DNA of 64,000 bases, from NCBI RefSeq assembly GCF_003711105.1, contig NZ_CP023865.1:6354501-6418500 (forward strand). The letters run 5' to 3'. The DNA is from Actinoplanes teichomyceticus ATCC 31121 (GTDB taxonomy: Bacteria; Actinomycetota; Actinomycetes; Mycobacteriales; Micromonosporaceae). A model generated the notes under the pieces. It searched no databases, was not told where the DNA came from, and saw only the letters and a program-made list of their open reading frames with translations. Numbering within the stretch: position 1 is the first letter of the stretch; each line of letters begins with the position of its first letter. Position numbers and translations under genes: made by a program. Shown here one piece after another: positions 29,717 to 37,950 of this stretch.

Positions 29717-31716
29717 GCCGGCTCCCCCTCCCGGACGACGGCCACGCCGCCGCCCTCGACGCGCAGCAGCCCGTCCACGCCGGCGCCGGTCACCAGCTCG
29801 ACGCCGGTGGCCTCCAGCTCGACCGGGACCGTGCCGTGGTTGATCACGAAGAGGTAGCCGCGCCCGCCACCGGTGCGGCGGATCGCCTCCACCGCGCCGC
29901 CGGGCTCCGGCGCCACCGGGACGACGCCGGCGGCCCGTACCACGTCGCGGGTCAGGTCCCGCATCCCGCGCGCGTCCAGCGCGGTGGCCAGATACCACGC
30001 CACCCCGGCGCCGTACCGGTTGCGGGTGATCGCCGGGGTCCCCGGCAGCGGCCCGTCGAGGTACCGCGCGACCGGCTGCGCCGTGGTGGCGCGCAGCCGC
30101 TCGGTCCACAGCGAGCCGGCGCCGCCGGTGCTCAGCATCACCTCGTGGCCGGGCCGCAGCGGCGCGAACTCCTCCACGAGCACGCCCAGCACGTCCCGGA
30201 AGGCGCCCGGGTAGCCGCCGAGCCGGATCCGGTCCCGTTCGTCGACGATGCCGCTGAAGAACGTCACCAGCAGGTGCCCGCCGGCCGCCACGTAGTCGGC
30301 GATCCGCTGCGCGTCCCGGTCGCCGACCATGTACAGGCACGGCACGACGACCGCCCGGTACCGGCTCAGGTCCGCCGCCGGGGACACGACGTCGCAGGTG
30401 ACGCCCAGCTCGCGCAGCGCCCGGTGGGCCGCGTGCACCCGGTCCAGGTAGGTCACCGCCTGCGACGGGCGGGCCTCGCCCTCCGCCGACCACCACGACT
30501 CCCAGCTGAAGACCAGCGCCACCTCGGAGTCGACGGTCGTGCCGGCCACCTCGCCGATCCGGTCCAGCGCCCCGGACAGGCGCAGCACCTCGCGCCAGCC
30601 CTCGGTGTCGGTGCCGGCATGCGGCAGCAGCGCGGAGTGGAACTTCTCGGCGCCCTGCGCGGACGCCCGCCACTGGAAGAAGCAGATCGCGTCGGCGCCC
30701 CGGGCCACGTGCGTGAGCGTGTTGCGCAGCAGCTCGCCGGGCGTCCGGGTGAGGTTGTACGGCTGCCAGTTGACCGCGCCGGCGGCCTGCTCCATCAGCA
30801 TCCACGGGCGGCCGGCGGCCAGACCCCGGGTCAGGTCGGCGGCGAAGGACAGCTCCGCGCCCGGGTCGTCGAGGCGGTGGTCGAGGTAGTGGTCGTTGGC
30901 GATCACGTCCATCTCCGGCGCCCAGGACCAGTAGTCCAGGTTGCGGATGTGCGCGGTGACCATGAAGTTGGTGGTGACCGGGGCGGCCGAGTGGGCCCGC
31001 AGGATCCGCGCCTCACCGCGGTAGTGCTCCAGCAGCTCGTCGGAGCTGAACCGGTGGAAGTCCACGATCTGTGCCGGGTTGCGGATCGACAGGGCCAGCC
31101 GCGGCGGCTGGATCTCGGACCAGTCGCCGTACCGCTGACTCCAGAACGCGGTGCCCCACGCCTCGTTGAGCGTTTCGATCCTGCCGTACCGCCGGCGCAG
31201 CCAGCAGCGGAACGCCTCGGCGCTGGTCTCGCAGTAGCACAGCGCGTTGTGGCAGCCCAGCTCGTTGGAGACGTGCCAGAGGGCGAGCGCGGGATGGTCG
31301 CCGTAGCGCTCGGCGACCTGACGGACCAGGGCGTACGCCCGGTCGCGGAAGATCTGCGAGCTCGGGCACCAGGCCTGGCGACCGCCCGGGAACCGGGTGG
31401 TGCCGTCGGCGGCGGCCGGCAGCACCTGCGGGTGCAGGGTGGTCAGCCAGGGCGGCGGGGAGGACGTGCCGGTGCCCAGGTTGAGGCGGATGCCGTTGGC
31501 GTGCAGCAGCTCGACGACCTCGTCCAGAGCGGCGAACTCGTACCGGCCGGGAGCCGGTTCCAGGTCGGACCAGCCGAAGATGTTGACCGCGACCAGGTCG
31601 ACGCCGGCCTCGCGCATCAGCGCCACGTCCTCGCGCCAGACGTCCGGCGTCCACTGCTCCGGGTTGTAGTCGCATCCCAGCGTGATACCGGGTGACGGCA
31701 AACGGAAGTTGTCCAT
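29713..31716 (-). CDS. Beta-galactosidase (GH42)
   Basis: 667 residues from the ATG at 31716 (AGGAG 6 nt upstream). The GH42 TIM barrel starts ITLGCDYNPEQWTPDVWREDVALM. The acid/base is Glu 152 in WHVSNELGCHN; the nucleophile is Glu 309 in WMLMEQAAGAVNWQ. The zinc-site cysteines of the family are present (Cys near CHNALCYC). The trimerisation domain follows (VALVFSWESWW) and a C-terminal beta domain ends the protein. There is no signal peptide. It is the first gene of the galactoside operon, directly behind two LacI-type operators. Confidence 0.95.
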   Translation of the reverse strand: MDNFRLPSPGITLGCDYNPEQWTPDVWREDVALMREAGVDLVAVNIFGWSDLEPAPGRYEFAALDEVVELLHANGIRLNLGTGTSSPPPWLTTLHPQVLPAAADGTTRFPGGRQAWCPSSQIFRDRAYALVRQVAERYGDHPALALWHVSNELGCHNALCYCETSAEAFRCWLRRRYGRIETLNEAWGTAFWSQRYGDWSEIQPPRLALSIRNPAQIVDFHRFSSDELLEHYRGEARILRAHSAAPVTTNFMVTAHIRNLDYWSWAPEMDVIANDHYLDHRLDDPGAELSFAADLTRGLAAGRPWMLMEQAAGAVNWQPYNLTRTPGELLRNTLTHVARGADAICFFQWRASAQGAEKFHSALLPHAGTDTEGWREVLRLSGALDRIGEVAGTTVDSEVALVFSWESWWSAEGEARPSQAVTYLDRVHAAHRALRELGVTCDVVSPAADLSRYRAVVVPCLYMVGDRDAQRIADYVAAGGHLLVTFFSGIVDERDRIRLGGYPGAFRDVLGVLVEEFAPLRPGHEVMLSTGGAGSLWTERLRATTAQPVARYLDGPLPGTPAITRNRYGAGVAWYLATALDARGMRDLTRDVVRAAGVVPVAPEPGGAVEAIRRTGGGRGYLFVINHGTVPVELEATGVELVTGAGVDGLLRVEGGGVAVVREGEPA

Positions 31717-31733
31717 GAAACTCCTGGTCACAG

Positions 31734-31753
31734 ATGTGTGCACGTGCACACAT
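31734..31753. promoter_or_regulatory. LacI-type operator 1 (20-bp perfect palindrome)
   Basis: ATGTGTGCACGTGCACACAT, perfect dyad, 18 bp upstream of the GH42 start codon. A CG centre is standard for LacI-family sites. Confidence 0.85.
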
Positions 31754-31780
31754 TGCCGCGCGGCGACAGACTCGTTGCGG

Positions 31781-31800
31781 ATGTGTGAACGTGCACACAG
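31781..31800. promoter_or_regulatory. LacI-type operator 2
   Basis: ATGTGTGAACGTGCACACAG, the same dyad with a mismatch in the left arm; centre 47 bp from operator 1. Two spaced sites suggest looping or dual control of the divergent genes. Confidence 0.8.
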
Positions 31801-31810
31801 TAGGACCGGG

Positions 31811-31846
31811 TTGACGCAACGTCAATAGCGGTCGCGGCGCTATCGT
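31811..31846 (+). promoter_or_regulatory. Promoter region and palindrome of the LacI gene
   Basis: TATCGT at 31841-31846 is a plausible -10 box, leaving 6 bases to the ATG, so the regulator mRNA is probably leaderless. TTGACGcaaCGTCAA (31811-31825) is a separate perfect 6-bp inverted repeat just upstream and could be a further protein site. Confidence 0.45.
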
Positions 31847-31852
31847 GATCGC

Positions 31853-32866
31853 ATGCCCCCGCCCCGCAAACGCGCCACGGTGCACGACATCGCGGCCGCC
31901 GCCGGCGTGTCCCGGGGCACCGTCAGCCGCGTCCTCAACGGCGGATACGTCTCGGCCGAGGCGCGCGCCGCCATCGAGGCGGCCATCACCGAGGTCGGCT
32001 ACGTGCCGAACACCGCCGCCCGCACCCTCAAGATGCGCCGGTCACAGGCCGTCGGTTTCGTCGCCCTCGAACCGCACTCGCTGTTCCTCGACGACCCGAA
32101 CATCGGCGCGATCATGCTGGGCGCCAACGCCGCGCTGTCCCTCGCCGACCACCAGATGGTCAGCCTGGTGGTCGAGTCGGCCCGGGACACCGAGCGGGTC
32201 GGGCGCTACCTGAGCGGCGGCTTCGTCGACGGCGCGATCGTCGTGTCGGCACGCACCCACGACCCGATCATCAAGGTGATCAGCGACCTGCGGCTGCCCG
32301 CCGCGTTCGTCGGGCATCCGCCCGACCTCGATCAACGGATCCCGTACGTCGGGATCGACAACGCCGGCTCGGCCCGCGCCGTCACCGAGCGCCTGCTGGC
32401 GACCGGACGCCGCCGGGTCGGCATGATCGCGGCCGCGCTGGACCGCGACTCGGGGATCGACCGGCTCGCCGGATTCCGCGCCGCCCTCGGCGACGCCTTC
32501 GACGGCGACCTGGTCGCCGAGGTGCCGCACTACGACTACGGCTCCGGCATCAAAGGCATGCGCCTGCTGCTCGACCGCGAACCGGCGATCGACGGGGTGT
32601 TCGCGGCGTCGGACGCCATCGCGGCGGGCGCGCTGGAGACCCTGCGCGAGGCGGGGCGCAGCGTGCCCGGCGACGTCGGGCTCGTCGGCTTCGACGACAG
32701 CACGTGGGCGGTGCGCACCCAGCCGCCACTGTCGACGGTGCACCAGCCGGCGAAGCAGATCGGCACGGTGGCGGCCCAGTTGATCCTGCGCCAGCTGCGC
32801 GGCGAGCAGCTCGACCCGGGCGGCCAACTGCTGCCCACCCCGATCGTCTGGCGCGACTCGGCCTAG
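31853..32866 (+). CDS. LacI-family regulator of the galactoside operon
   Basis: 337 residues. An N-terminal LacI helix-turn-helix (ATVHDIAAAAGVSRGTVSRVLNGG) and hinge helix (PNTAARTLKMRRSQAVGF) precede a periplasmic-binding-protein-like sensor domain (VGFVALEPHSLFLDD to GFDDSTWAVRTQPPLSTV). It would repress the divergent GH42 operon by binding the palindromes at 31734 and 31781 until a galactoside binds. It shares the intergenic region and may repress itself. Confidence 0.93.
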   Translation: MPPPRKRATVHDIAAAAGVSRGTVSRVLNGGYVSAEARAAIEAAITEVGYVPNTAARTLKMRRSQAVGFVALEPHSLFLDDPNIGAIMLGANAALSLADHQMVSLVVESARDTERVGRYLSGGFVDGAIVVSARTHDPIIKVISDLRLPAAFVGHPPDLDQRIPYVGIDNAGSARAVTERLLATGRRRVGMIAAALDRDSGIDRLAGFRAALGDAFDGDLVAEVPHYDYGSGIKGMRLLLDREPAIDGVFAASDAIAAGALETLREAGRSVPGDVGLVGFDDSTWAVRTQPPLSTVHQPAKQIGTVAAQLILRQLRGEQLDPGGQLLPTPIVWRDSA

Positions 32867-33509
32867 AGGCGGCGCGGGGCCCGGCCCCGACACGGTGCCC
32901 GGCGCCGACACGAGGCCCGGCGCCGACATGGGGCCCCGCCCCCCACACAGGCCCGGCGGCAACACCAGGCCCGGCGCCGACACGAAGCCCCGCCCCCACA
33001 AACCCGGCGGCAACACCAGGCCCGGGATCAACAACAGGCCCGGCGCCGACAGGAAGCCCCGCCCCCACAGCAAGCCCGGCGGCAACACCAGGCCCTCCCC
33101 AACAGCAGGCCCGGCGCCACCGACACCAGGCACCAGCACCAGGCCCGGCCGCAACACCCAGGCCCGGCGCCAAACAGGAGGCCCGACTCCAACCAGGCCC
33201 GGCCCCATCACGAGGCTCGGCTCTGGCACGAGGCGCGGCTCCGCACGGGGATCGGCTCCGGCCCGACCACGGGGCGGGTGGTTCGTATCGGAGCGGAACC
33301 TCGGTGGGGAACGGCCGCGAGCGGGCGGCCTGGCTTTCCGGCGACCTCGCGCCCCGGGGCGACCGGCCGTCGACCGCGCAGGCGACGTCGGCCGCCGAAG
33401 GTGCCGGGCAGGCGGCGCGAACCGCCGAAGGTGGTGCGCAGGCGGCGCGAACCCCCGAAGGTGGTGCGCAGGCGACCGTCAGCCGCCGAAGGTGGTGCGC
33501 AGGCGACCG
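32867..33509. other. Gene-free, repeat-filled spacer
   Basis: 643 bases with no credible gene. The first part (32868-33250) is a degenerate C/G-rich tandem array, the second part holds the 30-31-bp repeat ending in the 3' end of the next gene. Long reading frames in several frames here are Pro/Gly/Arg-rich artefacts of the repeats. Confidence 0.8.
32868..33250. repeat. Degenerate C/G-rich tandem array
   Basis: Units built on AGGCCCGGCGCCGACACG and AGGCCCGGCGGCAACACC (about 18-21 bp) recur some 15-18 times with many substitutions. Confidence 0.85.
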
Positions 33510-33539
33510 TCAGCCGCCGAAGGTGGTGCGCAGGCGGCG
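33397..33539. repeat. 30-31-bp tandem repeat overlapping a gene 3' end
   Basis: Five copies of GAAGGTGGTGCGCAGGCG-containing units, starting at 33397, 33427, 33457, 33488 and 33519. The last copies encode the terminal LRTTFGG of the next gene (minus strand) and extend beyond its stop. Confidence 0.9.
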
Positions 33540-33887
33540 GGCCAGCGACGGGGGTGGCGGGGGTGGCGTCGGCCGGCGGCCGGGCACCGGCTCGGACCGG
33601 CCGATCGGCCGGTCGTAGTCGGCGGCGGCGATCGCGGCGATGATCTCGGGCTCGCCGAAGGTCTCCGAGCCGGGGATCGACGGGACGAAGCCGACCAGGA
33701 CGCCGTCGCGCATGACCTGGGCCTCCAGCCCGGCGGTGCCGTCGTTGTCCCAGATCGCCTCGCGGCCGTCGGGCAGGACGACGCGGATGCCATACCGGGT
33801 GCGGCCGGCGTGCGGGAGTTTCAGATGAGCGAAGACATTGCGCTCGCGCAGCCGCTCGACGACGCGGCGGGCCCGGTTCTCGTCCAT
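33510..33887 (-). CDS. Conserved actinobacterial hypothetical protein
   Basis: 125 residues from the ATG at 33887. A helix (ENRARRVVERLRERNVFAHL), then a small beta domain (YGIRVVLPDGREAIWDNDGTAGLEAQVMRDGVLVGFVP), a helix (EPEIIAAIAAADYD) and a Pro/Arg tail with a run of Pro ending LARRLRTTFGG. No signal peptide or membrane segment. Similar proteins occur in actinomycetes, but I know no function. Its stop lies inside a tandem repeat that copies its own last codons. Confidence 0.7.
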   Translation of the reverse strand: MDENRARRVVERLRERNVFAHLKLPHAGRTRYGIRVVLPDGREAIWDNDGTAGLEAQVMRDGVLVGFVPSIPGSETFGEPEIIAAIAAADYDRPIGRSEPVPGRRPTPPPPPPSLARRLRTTFGG

Positions 33888-33966
33888 GCGAGCGACGGTA
33901 ACGCGGTTGCCTGCGGACACGCTGAGGGCCGGCTCGGCGACCGTTGAGAACCGGTCACGAAGCGCG

Positions 33967-34029
33967 CATGTAACATGACCCGCAGACGTATCTGCAGGTC
34001 ACATCGACGCATGTTACTCCCCTGTAACA
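33967..34029. promoter_or_regulatory. GTAAC-type dyads upstream of the SGNH hydrolase
   Basis: CATGTAACATG (33967-33977) is an 11-bp dyad. TGTTAC-N6-GTAACA (34012-34029) is a second with the same half-site. Together they resemble paired operator sites; the regulator is unknown. Confidence 0.45.
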
Positions 34030-34079
34030 GGAAATGCACCGGATTCCATTTCTCGGCCCCCTGCCTTACTGTGCGGTAA

Positions 34080-34093
34080 CCGAAGCGCTTCGG
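34080..34093. promoter_or_regulatory. 14-bp palindrome CCGAAGCGCTTCGG
   Basis: Perfect dyad 39 bp before the SGNH hydrolase start codon, so it may lie in the leader as a hairpin or be a protein site. Confidence 0.4.
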
Positions 34094-34131
34094 CCCCCCA
34101 GGAATCCCCTCGTGGATATCGGAGGCCATCG

Positions 34132-34914
34132 ATGAGTAGGGCTACCGTCCTCGCCTGCCTCGTCTCCTCGTCCGTCCTCGCCCTCACCGTCGCCGCCGCA
34201 TCCCCCGCCCAGGCGGCCGGTGTCGACTACGTCGCTCTCGGCGACTCCTACTCCTCCGGGGTCGGCGCGCCCGGACAGTCCGGCATCTGCCTGCGCAGCA
34301 ACCACAGCTACGCCGCGCAGTGGGCCGCCCGCAACAGCCCCACGTCGTTCCAGTTCCTGGCCTGCGGCGGCGCGGTCACCGACGACGTCGTCAAGACGCA
34401 GGTGCCGGCCATGAACAGCGGCGCCGACCTGGTCAGCATCACCATCGGCGGCAACGACGCGGGCTTCGCCCCGACCGTGCTGACCTGCCTGACCAGCAGC
34501 GACGCCACCTGCACGGCCAAGGTGAACCAGGGCCGGGCGTACGTCGCGAACACGCTCCCCGGCAAGCTCGACGCGACCTACGCCGCGATCCGGGCGAAGG
34601 CGCCCGGGGCGCGCGTGGTGGTGCTGTCCTACCCGAACATCTTCGACACCTCGTCGGTCCTCTGCGAGATGAGCACGACCAAGCGCAAGGCGCTGAACGG
34701 CGGCGCCCAGGCGCTGGACGACATGATCAAGTCGCGGGCGACGGCGGCCGGGTTCGTCTACGCCGACGTGCGGGACAACTTCGCCGGGCACGGGGTGTGC
34801 TCGTCACGGCCGTACCTGAACGGGCTGACCATCATCCCGCCGCAGAACTCCTACCACCCGAACGTCAACGGCTACACGTCCGGCTATCTGCCCGCGCTGA
34901 CCGGCGCCGCCTGA
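34132..34914 (+). CDS. Secreted SGNH/GDSL hydrolase
   Basis: 260 residues. The signal peptide (about 1-28) ends in AQA-AG. Family blocks are YVALGDSYSSG (catalytic Ser), the block III stretch SITIGGNDAGF and the C-terminal NSYHPNVNGY with the catalytic His; Cys pairs flank the active site as in secreted actinomycete lipases (SCO1725-type). It would cleave lipid or acetyl esters outside the cell. Dyads of GTAAC type lie in the upstream region, and a 14-bp hairpin terminator follows. Confidence 0.93.
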   Translation: MSRATVLACLVSSSVLALTVAAASPAQAAGVDYVALGDSYSSGVGAPGQSGICLRSNHSYAAQWAARNSPTSFQFLACGGAVTDDVVKTQVPAMNSGADLVSITIGGNDAGFAPTVLTCLTSSDATCTAKVNQGRAYVANTLPGKLDATYAAIRAKAPGARVVVLSYPNIFDTSSVLCEMSTTKRKALNGGAQALDDMIKSRATAAGFVYADVRDNFAGHGVCSSRPYLNGLTIIPPQNSYHPNVNGYTSGYLPALTGAA

Positions 34915-34919
34915 CCGGT

Positions 34920-34953
34920 GCCGGGGCTCCCGCACACCGGCGGGAGCCCCGGC
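34920..34953 (+). terminator. Terminator of the SGNH hydrolase gene
   Basis: Perfect 14-bp stem GCCGGGGCTCCCGC/GCGGGAGCCCCGGC with a 6-base loop, starting 6 bp past the stop codon. Confidence 0.85.
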
Positions 34954-35014
34954 AACGGGGCCGCAACCGGTGGGCACCGCCGGTGGCCGCCCGGGTCGGG
35001 CAGCATCTCCTGCC

Positions 35015-35293
35015 ATGGCCCGAGTGAACACGCTGCTCTTCCTCGTCACCGTCGCGCTCACCGTGGTGGCGGCGATCGACTGCCTGGCGGCCGACCGCGT
35101 GCGGCACTTCCCGCGTGGCGCGTGGCTGCTGCTCGTGGCCTGCTGCCCGGTGGCCGGACCGATCGCCTGGTTCCGGGCCGGGCGCGGGGACACGGCACCG
35201 GCCGGGCGTCCGGCGACAGGAACCGCTCCGCTCGGACCCGAGGACGACCCGGAGTTCGTCCGGATGCTGGCCGAGGCGATCCGCGACCGCTGA
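35015..35293 (+). CDS. PLDc_N-type small membrane protein
   Basis: 92 residues with two membrane helices: TLLFLVTVALTVVAAIDCLA and GAWLLLVACCPVAGPIAWFRAGR. The second carries the P-x-x-G-P-x-x-W-F-x-x-GR pattern of the PLDc_N family (Actinobacteria-type PLD-nuclease N-terminal domain). The short tail EDDPEFVRMLAEAIRDR is a cytoplasmic helix. Function unknown. The start ATG lacks a clear ribosome site. A hairpin terminator follows at 35294-35318. Confidence 0.75.
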   Translation: MARVNTLLFLVTVALTVVAAIDCLAADRVRHFPRGAWLLLVACCPVAGPIAWFRAGRGDTAPAGRPATGTAPLGPEDDPEFVRMLAEAIRDR

Positions 35294-35318
35294 CCGGTCC
35301 CGGCCGCGCCGGGACCGG
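35294..35318 (+). terminator. Hairpin after the PLDc_N gene
   Basis: CCGGTCCCGGC and GCCGGGACCGG form a perfect 11-bp stem around CGC, directly after the stop codon. Confidence 0.75.
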
Positions 35319-35379
35319 ACGACGCCGGCCCGGACCGGACGCCGGGCAGCCGGACGCCGGCCGGGACCCGGTGCTGCGG

Positions 35380-36042
35380 TCAGCCGGCGAGCGGGCGCCA
35401 GGCGTGGCGCAGCTTCCAGCTCTGCGCGCCGGCGAGGAACTCGGTCAGCAGCCGGACCGCCTCGGCGCGGTCCGCGGTCTCGGTACGGAAGTGGCGCTCC
35501 GGACCGCCCTCGCGGTACTCCAGCGCGTACCGGCCGGGCTCGGCGCCGGCCGCCGGACCGTAGCCGACCTGGACGAACCAGCCGTCCGCGCGCTCCAGGA
35601 TCAGGAAGTAGTTGTCCGGCCCGATGCGGCTGACCATCCGCTCGATCCGGTCCGGGGTGGGATCGGCGATGTCCGGGCCCACCGCGGAGGTCAGGACGAA
35701 ACCCGGGGCGTGCCCGGCCGCGTTCGGGTTGAGCAGGTGGCTCTGCGGCTCGTAGCAGACCAGGCCGTATTCGCGGGCCAGCGCGACCACGGCGGCGCCC
35801 ACCTCGCCGGCCCGGGGCCAGGCGACGGTCAGCGACAGGACCGCGTCGGAGGGCGTGGGCACGACACTCCAGACGTCCGAGGACGGCGGGAAGCGTTCGA
35901 CGAGGGCGGCGAACATCTCCGGTACGGCGGGGTGCGGCCGGAACACCTCGGCGTCCCCCTCGTGCCAGCGGCGCAGCTTGGTCTCGGCGATGGCGGGTGT
36001 GATCGGTTCCGGCTCGTGCCAGACGTGCAGATCGAAGCTCAT
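35380..36042 (-). CDS. Conserved hypothetical protein (DUF-type, SFDLHVWHEPEP)
   Basis: 220 residues from the ATG at 36042; a GTG nine bases upstream is possible. It begins SFDLHVWHEPEPITPAIAE, ends AQSWKLRHAWRPLAG and alternates strands and helices (DVWSVVPTPSDAVLSLTVAW; YFLILERADGWFVQVGYGP). No signal, membrane segment or catalytic motif is evident. Proteins with this N-terminus occur in actinomycetes and some look like cytoplasmic immunity proteins; that is only a resemblance. It lies downstream of, and on the same strand as, the Ser/Thr kinase but 82 bp away. Confidence 0.7.
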   Translation of the reverse strand: MSFDLHVWHEPEPITPAIAETKLRRWHEGDAEVFRPHPAVPEMFAALVERFPPSSDVWSVVPTPSDAVLSLTVAWPRAGEVGAAVVALAREYGLVCYEPQSHLLNPNAAGHAPGFVLTSAVGPDIADPTPDRIERMVSRIGPDNYFLILERADGWFVQVGYGPAAGAEPGRYALEYREGGPERHFRTETADRAEAVRLLTEFLAGAQSWKLRHAWRPLAG

Positions 36043-36124
36043 GACGGGCACCCCCTCCCGGTGTATCGACGGATCTTAGTGTGCTGTGTCACTGCGCGGG
36101 GACGCGACCCGCGCGGCGCGGCGC

Positions 36125-37810
36125 TCACCAGGTGAAGATCCGACCTCGGGCGGTGCTGATCGACGTGTGGCCGTCCCGCTCGTACCGGTACGCCATCACG
36201 ACCGTGTAGGTGCCGCCGCGTCGGGGCCGGGCGCCGACCGGCCCGCACCCCTGCGTCATCGCGCCCCGGGTGAAGGTGAGGTCGGCGCAGGTGGTGGGAC
36301 CGGCCACGGTACGGCCGGTGCCGGCGTCGCGCAGGGTCACCTCGATCTGCGCGCGGCCCCCGGCCGGGGCGGTCAGCGAGGCCTGGAACCGGACGCTGTC
36401 GCCCACCGAGTGGCACGGGCGCGGGGCGAGCGGGCTGCGGGTGGGCAGGTCGAAGATGAAACCCTGGGCACACTGCCACGGGCCGTACACCTGGCCCTCC
36501 GGAATCGGCGAGCGGGTGCGGCGCGACTGCACGGCGCGGGTGGTACGTACGCCGGTGGGTTCCGGGGTGGGTGAAGCGGTCCGGCGGCGCGGCCGTGGCT
36601 TCACCGGAGGCGGACGCCGCGGCGTGGCGGACGCCGCGGCCGGCAGCCGATGACTGGGCAGGACGCCGATGTGCGGGCGCGTGGCGGGGGCGGCGCTGTC
36701 GTGCTCCGGCCGCCAGACCGAGGTGGCCAGGCCGGAGGCGAGCAGGACCCCGGCGAGGACCGCGACGACGGCGCCGGAACGGACCCAGCGGTGGCGCGGG
36801 GCATCGTTGCGCGGCTTGCGGGCCCGGGGTACGGCGTGCCGCCCGCCCCGCGGCAGCCGGATGCCGGCGCGCAGCTCGGGCGGTGCGATCGCCATGTCGT
36901 CGGGGTCGGCCGGGGGCAGGCTCGGCGTGCGCAACGGCGGCAGCGCGGGCACCTCGGCCAGCGTGCGGGCCAGCAGGCGCAGATCCCGGACCAGCGCGGT
37001 GGCCGGCGGGCGCTGCCGGGGTTTGGCACAGATGCAGGCGCGGATCAGTCGCCACAGCTCGTCGGGGATGCCCGGGCGGCGTTCCGGGCGGCCCTCGGCG
37101 TGCAGGCGCATCAGCTCCGGGACCGAGTCGCTCAGGTACGGCGGCCGGCCGCAGACCAGCTCGTAGAGCAGCACGCCGAGGGCGTACACATCGGTGGCCG
37201 GGCTCGGGGTGGCGCCGTGGAACGCCTCCGGGGCCATGTAGTGCGGCGTGCCGACGACCGCGTTCGGGGTGGTCATGCTCGGCACGTTGAGGATCCGGGC
37301 GATGCCGAAGTCGGTGAGCCGGGTCTCCAGGCGCCCGTCCCGGCACAGCAGCAGGATGTTGTCCGGTTTCAGGTCCCGGTGGATGACGCCCATCTCGTGC
37401 GCCTCGGCCAGCGCGTCGGCGACCTGGGCGGCGAGCCGGGCCGCCTCGGCGGGCGCCAGGGTCCGCTCCCGTTCCAGGTGGTCGCGCAGGCTGCCGCCGG
37501 CCACCAGGTCCATCACCAGAGCCAGCGTCTCCCCGACGCTGAACAGGTCGCGCACCCGCACCACGTTGCGGTGCCGCAGCATCAGCAGGATGGTGCGCTC
37601 CTGCACGAAGCGGGTGACCAGCCGGGGCTGGCGCAGCAGGCTCTCGTGCAGGAGCTTGACCGCGACCGGCTCCCGCGTGGCGCGGTCCTCGCCCTGCCAG
37701 ACGGTGCCGGTGGCACCCTGCCCGATCGGTCTGACCAGACGGTACGAATTTCCGACACAGCGTCCGGCAAGCTCACCACTGTCCGTGGGATCCTGCGTGG
37801 GATCCTCCAT
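36125..37810 (-). CDS. Membrane Ser/Thr protein kinase (PknB type)
   Basis: 561 residues from the ATG at 37810. The kinase domain (about 20-280) is complete: GQGATGTVWQG loop, AVKLL Lys, HRDLKPDNILLL catalytic loop, DFGIAR and GTPHYMAPEAF activation segment, DVYALGVLLYEL. A Pro-rich juxtamembrane region leads to one transmembrane helix (SGAVVAVLAGVLLASGLATSV, about 358-378). An extracellular domain of about 180 residues with four Cys (PWQCAQGF, PRPCHSVG, TTCADLTF, TQGCGPVG) ends the protein; it has no PASTA repeats. It would phosphorylate cytoplasmic targets in response to an outside signal. Confidence 0.92.
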   Translation of the reverse strand: MEDPTQDPTDSGELAGRCVGNSYRLVRPIGQGATGTVWQGEDRATREPVAVKLLHESLLRQPRLVTRFVQERTILLMLRHRNVVRVRDLFSVGETLALVMDLVAGGSLRDHLERERTLAPAEAARLAAQVADALAEAHEMGVIHRDLKPDNILLLCRDGRLETRLTDFGIARILNVPSMTTPNAVVGTPHYMAPEAFHGATPSPATDVYALGVLLYELVCGRPPYLSDSVPELMRLHAEGRPERRPGIPDELWRLIRACICAKPRQRPPATALVRDLRLLARTLAEVPALPPLRTPSLPPADPDDMAIAPPELRAGIRLPRGGRHAVPRARKPRNDAPRHRWVRSGAVVAVLAGVLLASGLATSVWRPEHDSAAPATRPHIGVLPSHRLPAAASATPRRPPPVKPRPRRRTASPTPEPTGVRTTRAVQSRRTRSPIPEGQVYGPWQCAQGFIFDLPTRSPLAPRPCHSVGDSVRFQASLTAPAGGRAQIEVTLRDAGTGRTVAGPTTCADLTFTRGAMTQGCGPVGARPRRGGTYTVVMAYRYERDGHTSISTARGRIFTW

Positions 37811-37950
37811 CACTCCGGGGTCCTTCCGCCTGACGGCAATGCCCCGGAATACTGCTTTTTGTCCGGATGAATCGGCAAGCCCCCCGGCGCAGATTCGCAC
37901 GGTCCGGCAGGAGTGACCGCCCGCCCGTCACGTATCCCCGTGGATCTCGT

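Noticed and set aside
33510..33887. Reading the minus-strand hypothetical as an extension of the upstream repeat region
   Set aside because: The repeat carries stop codons (TCA on the plus strand) in the reading frame and the protein has a sensible end at LRTTFGG.
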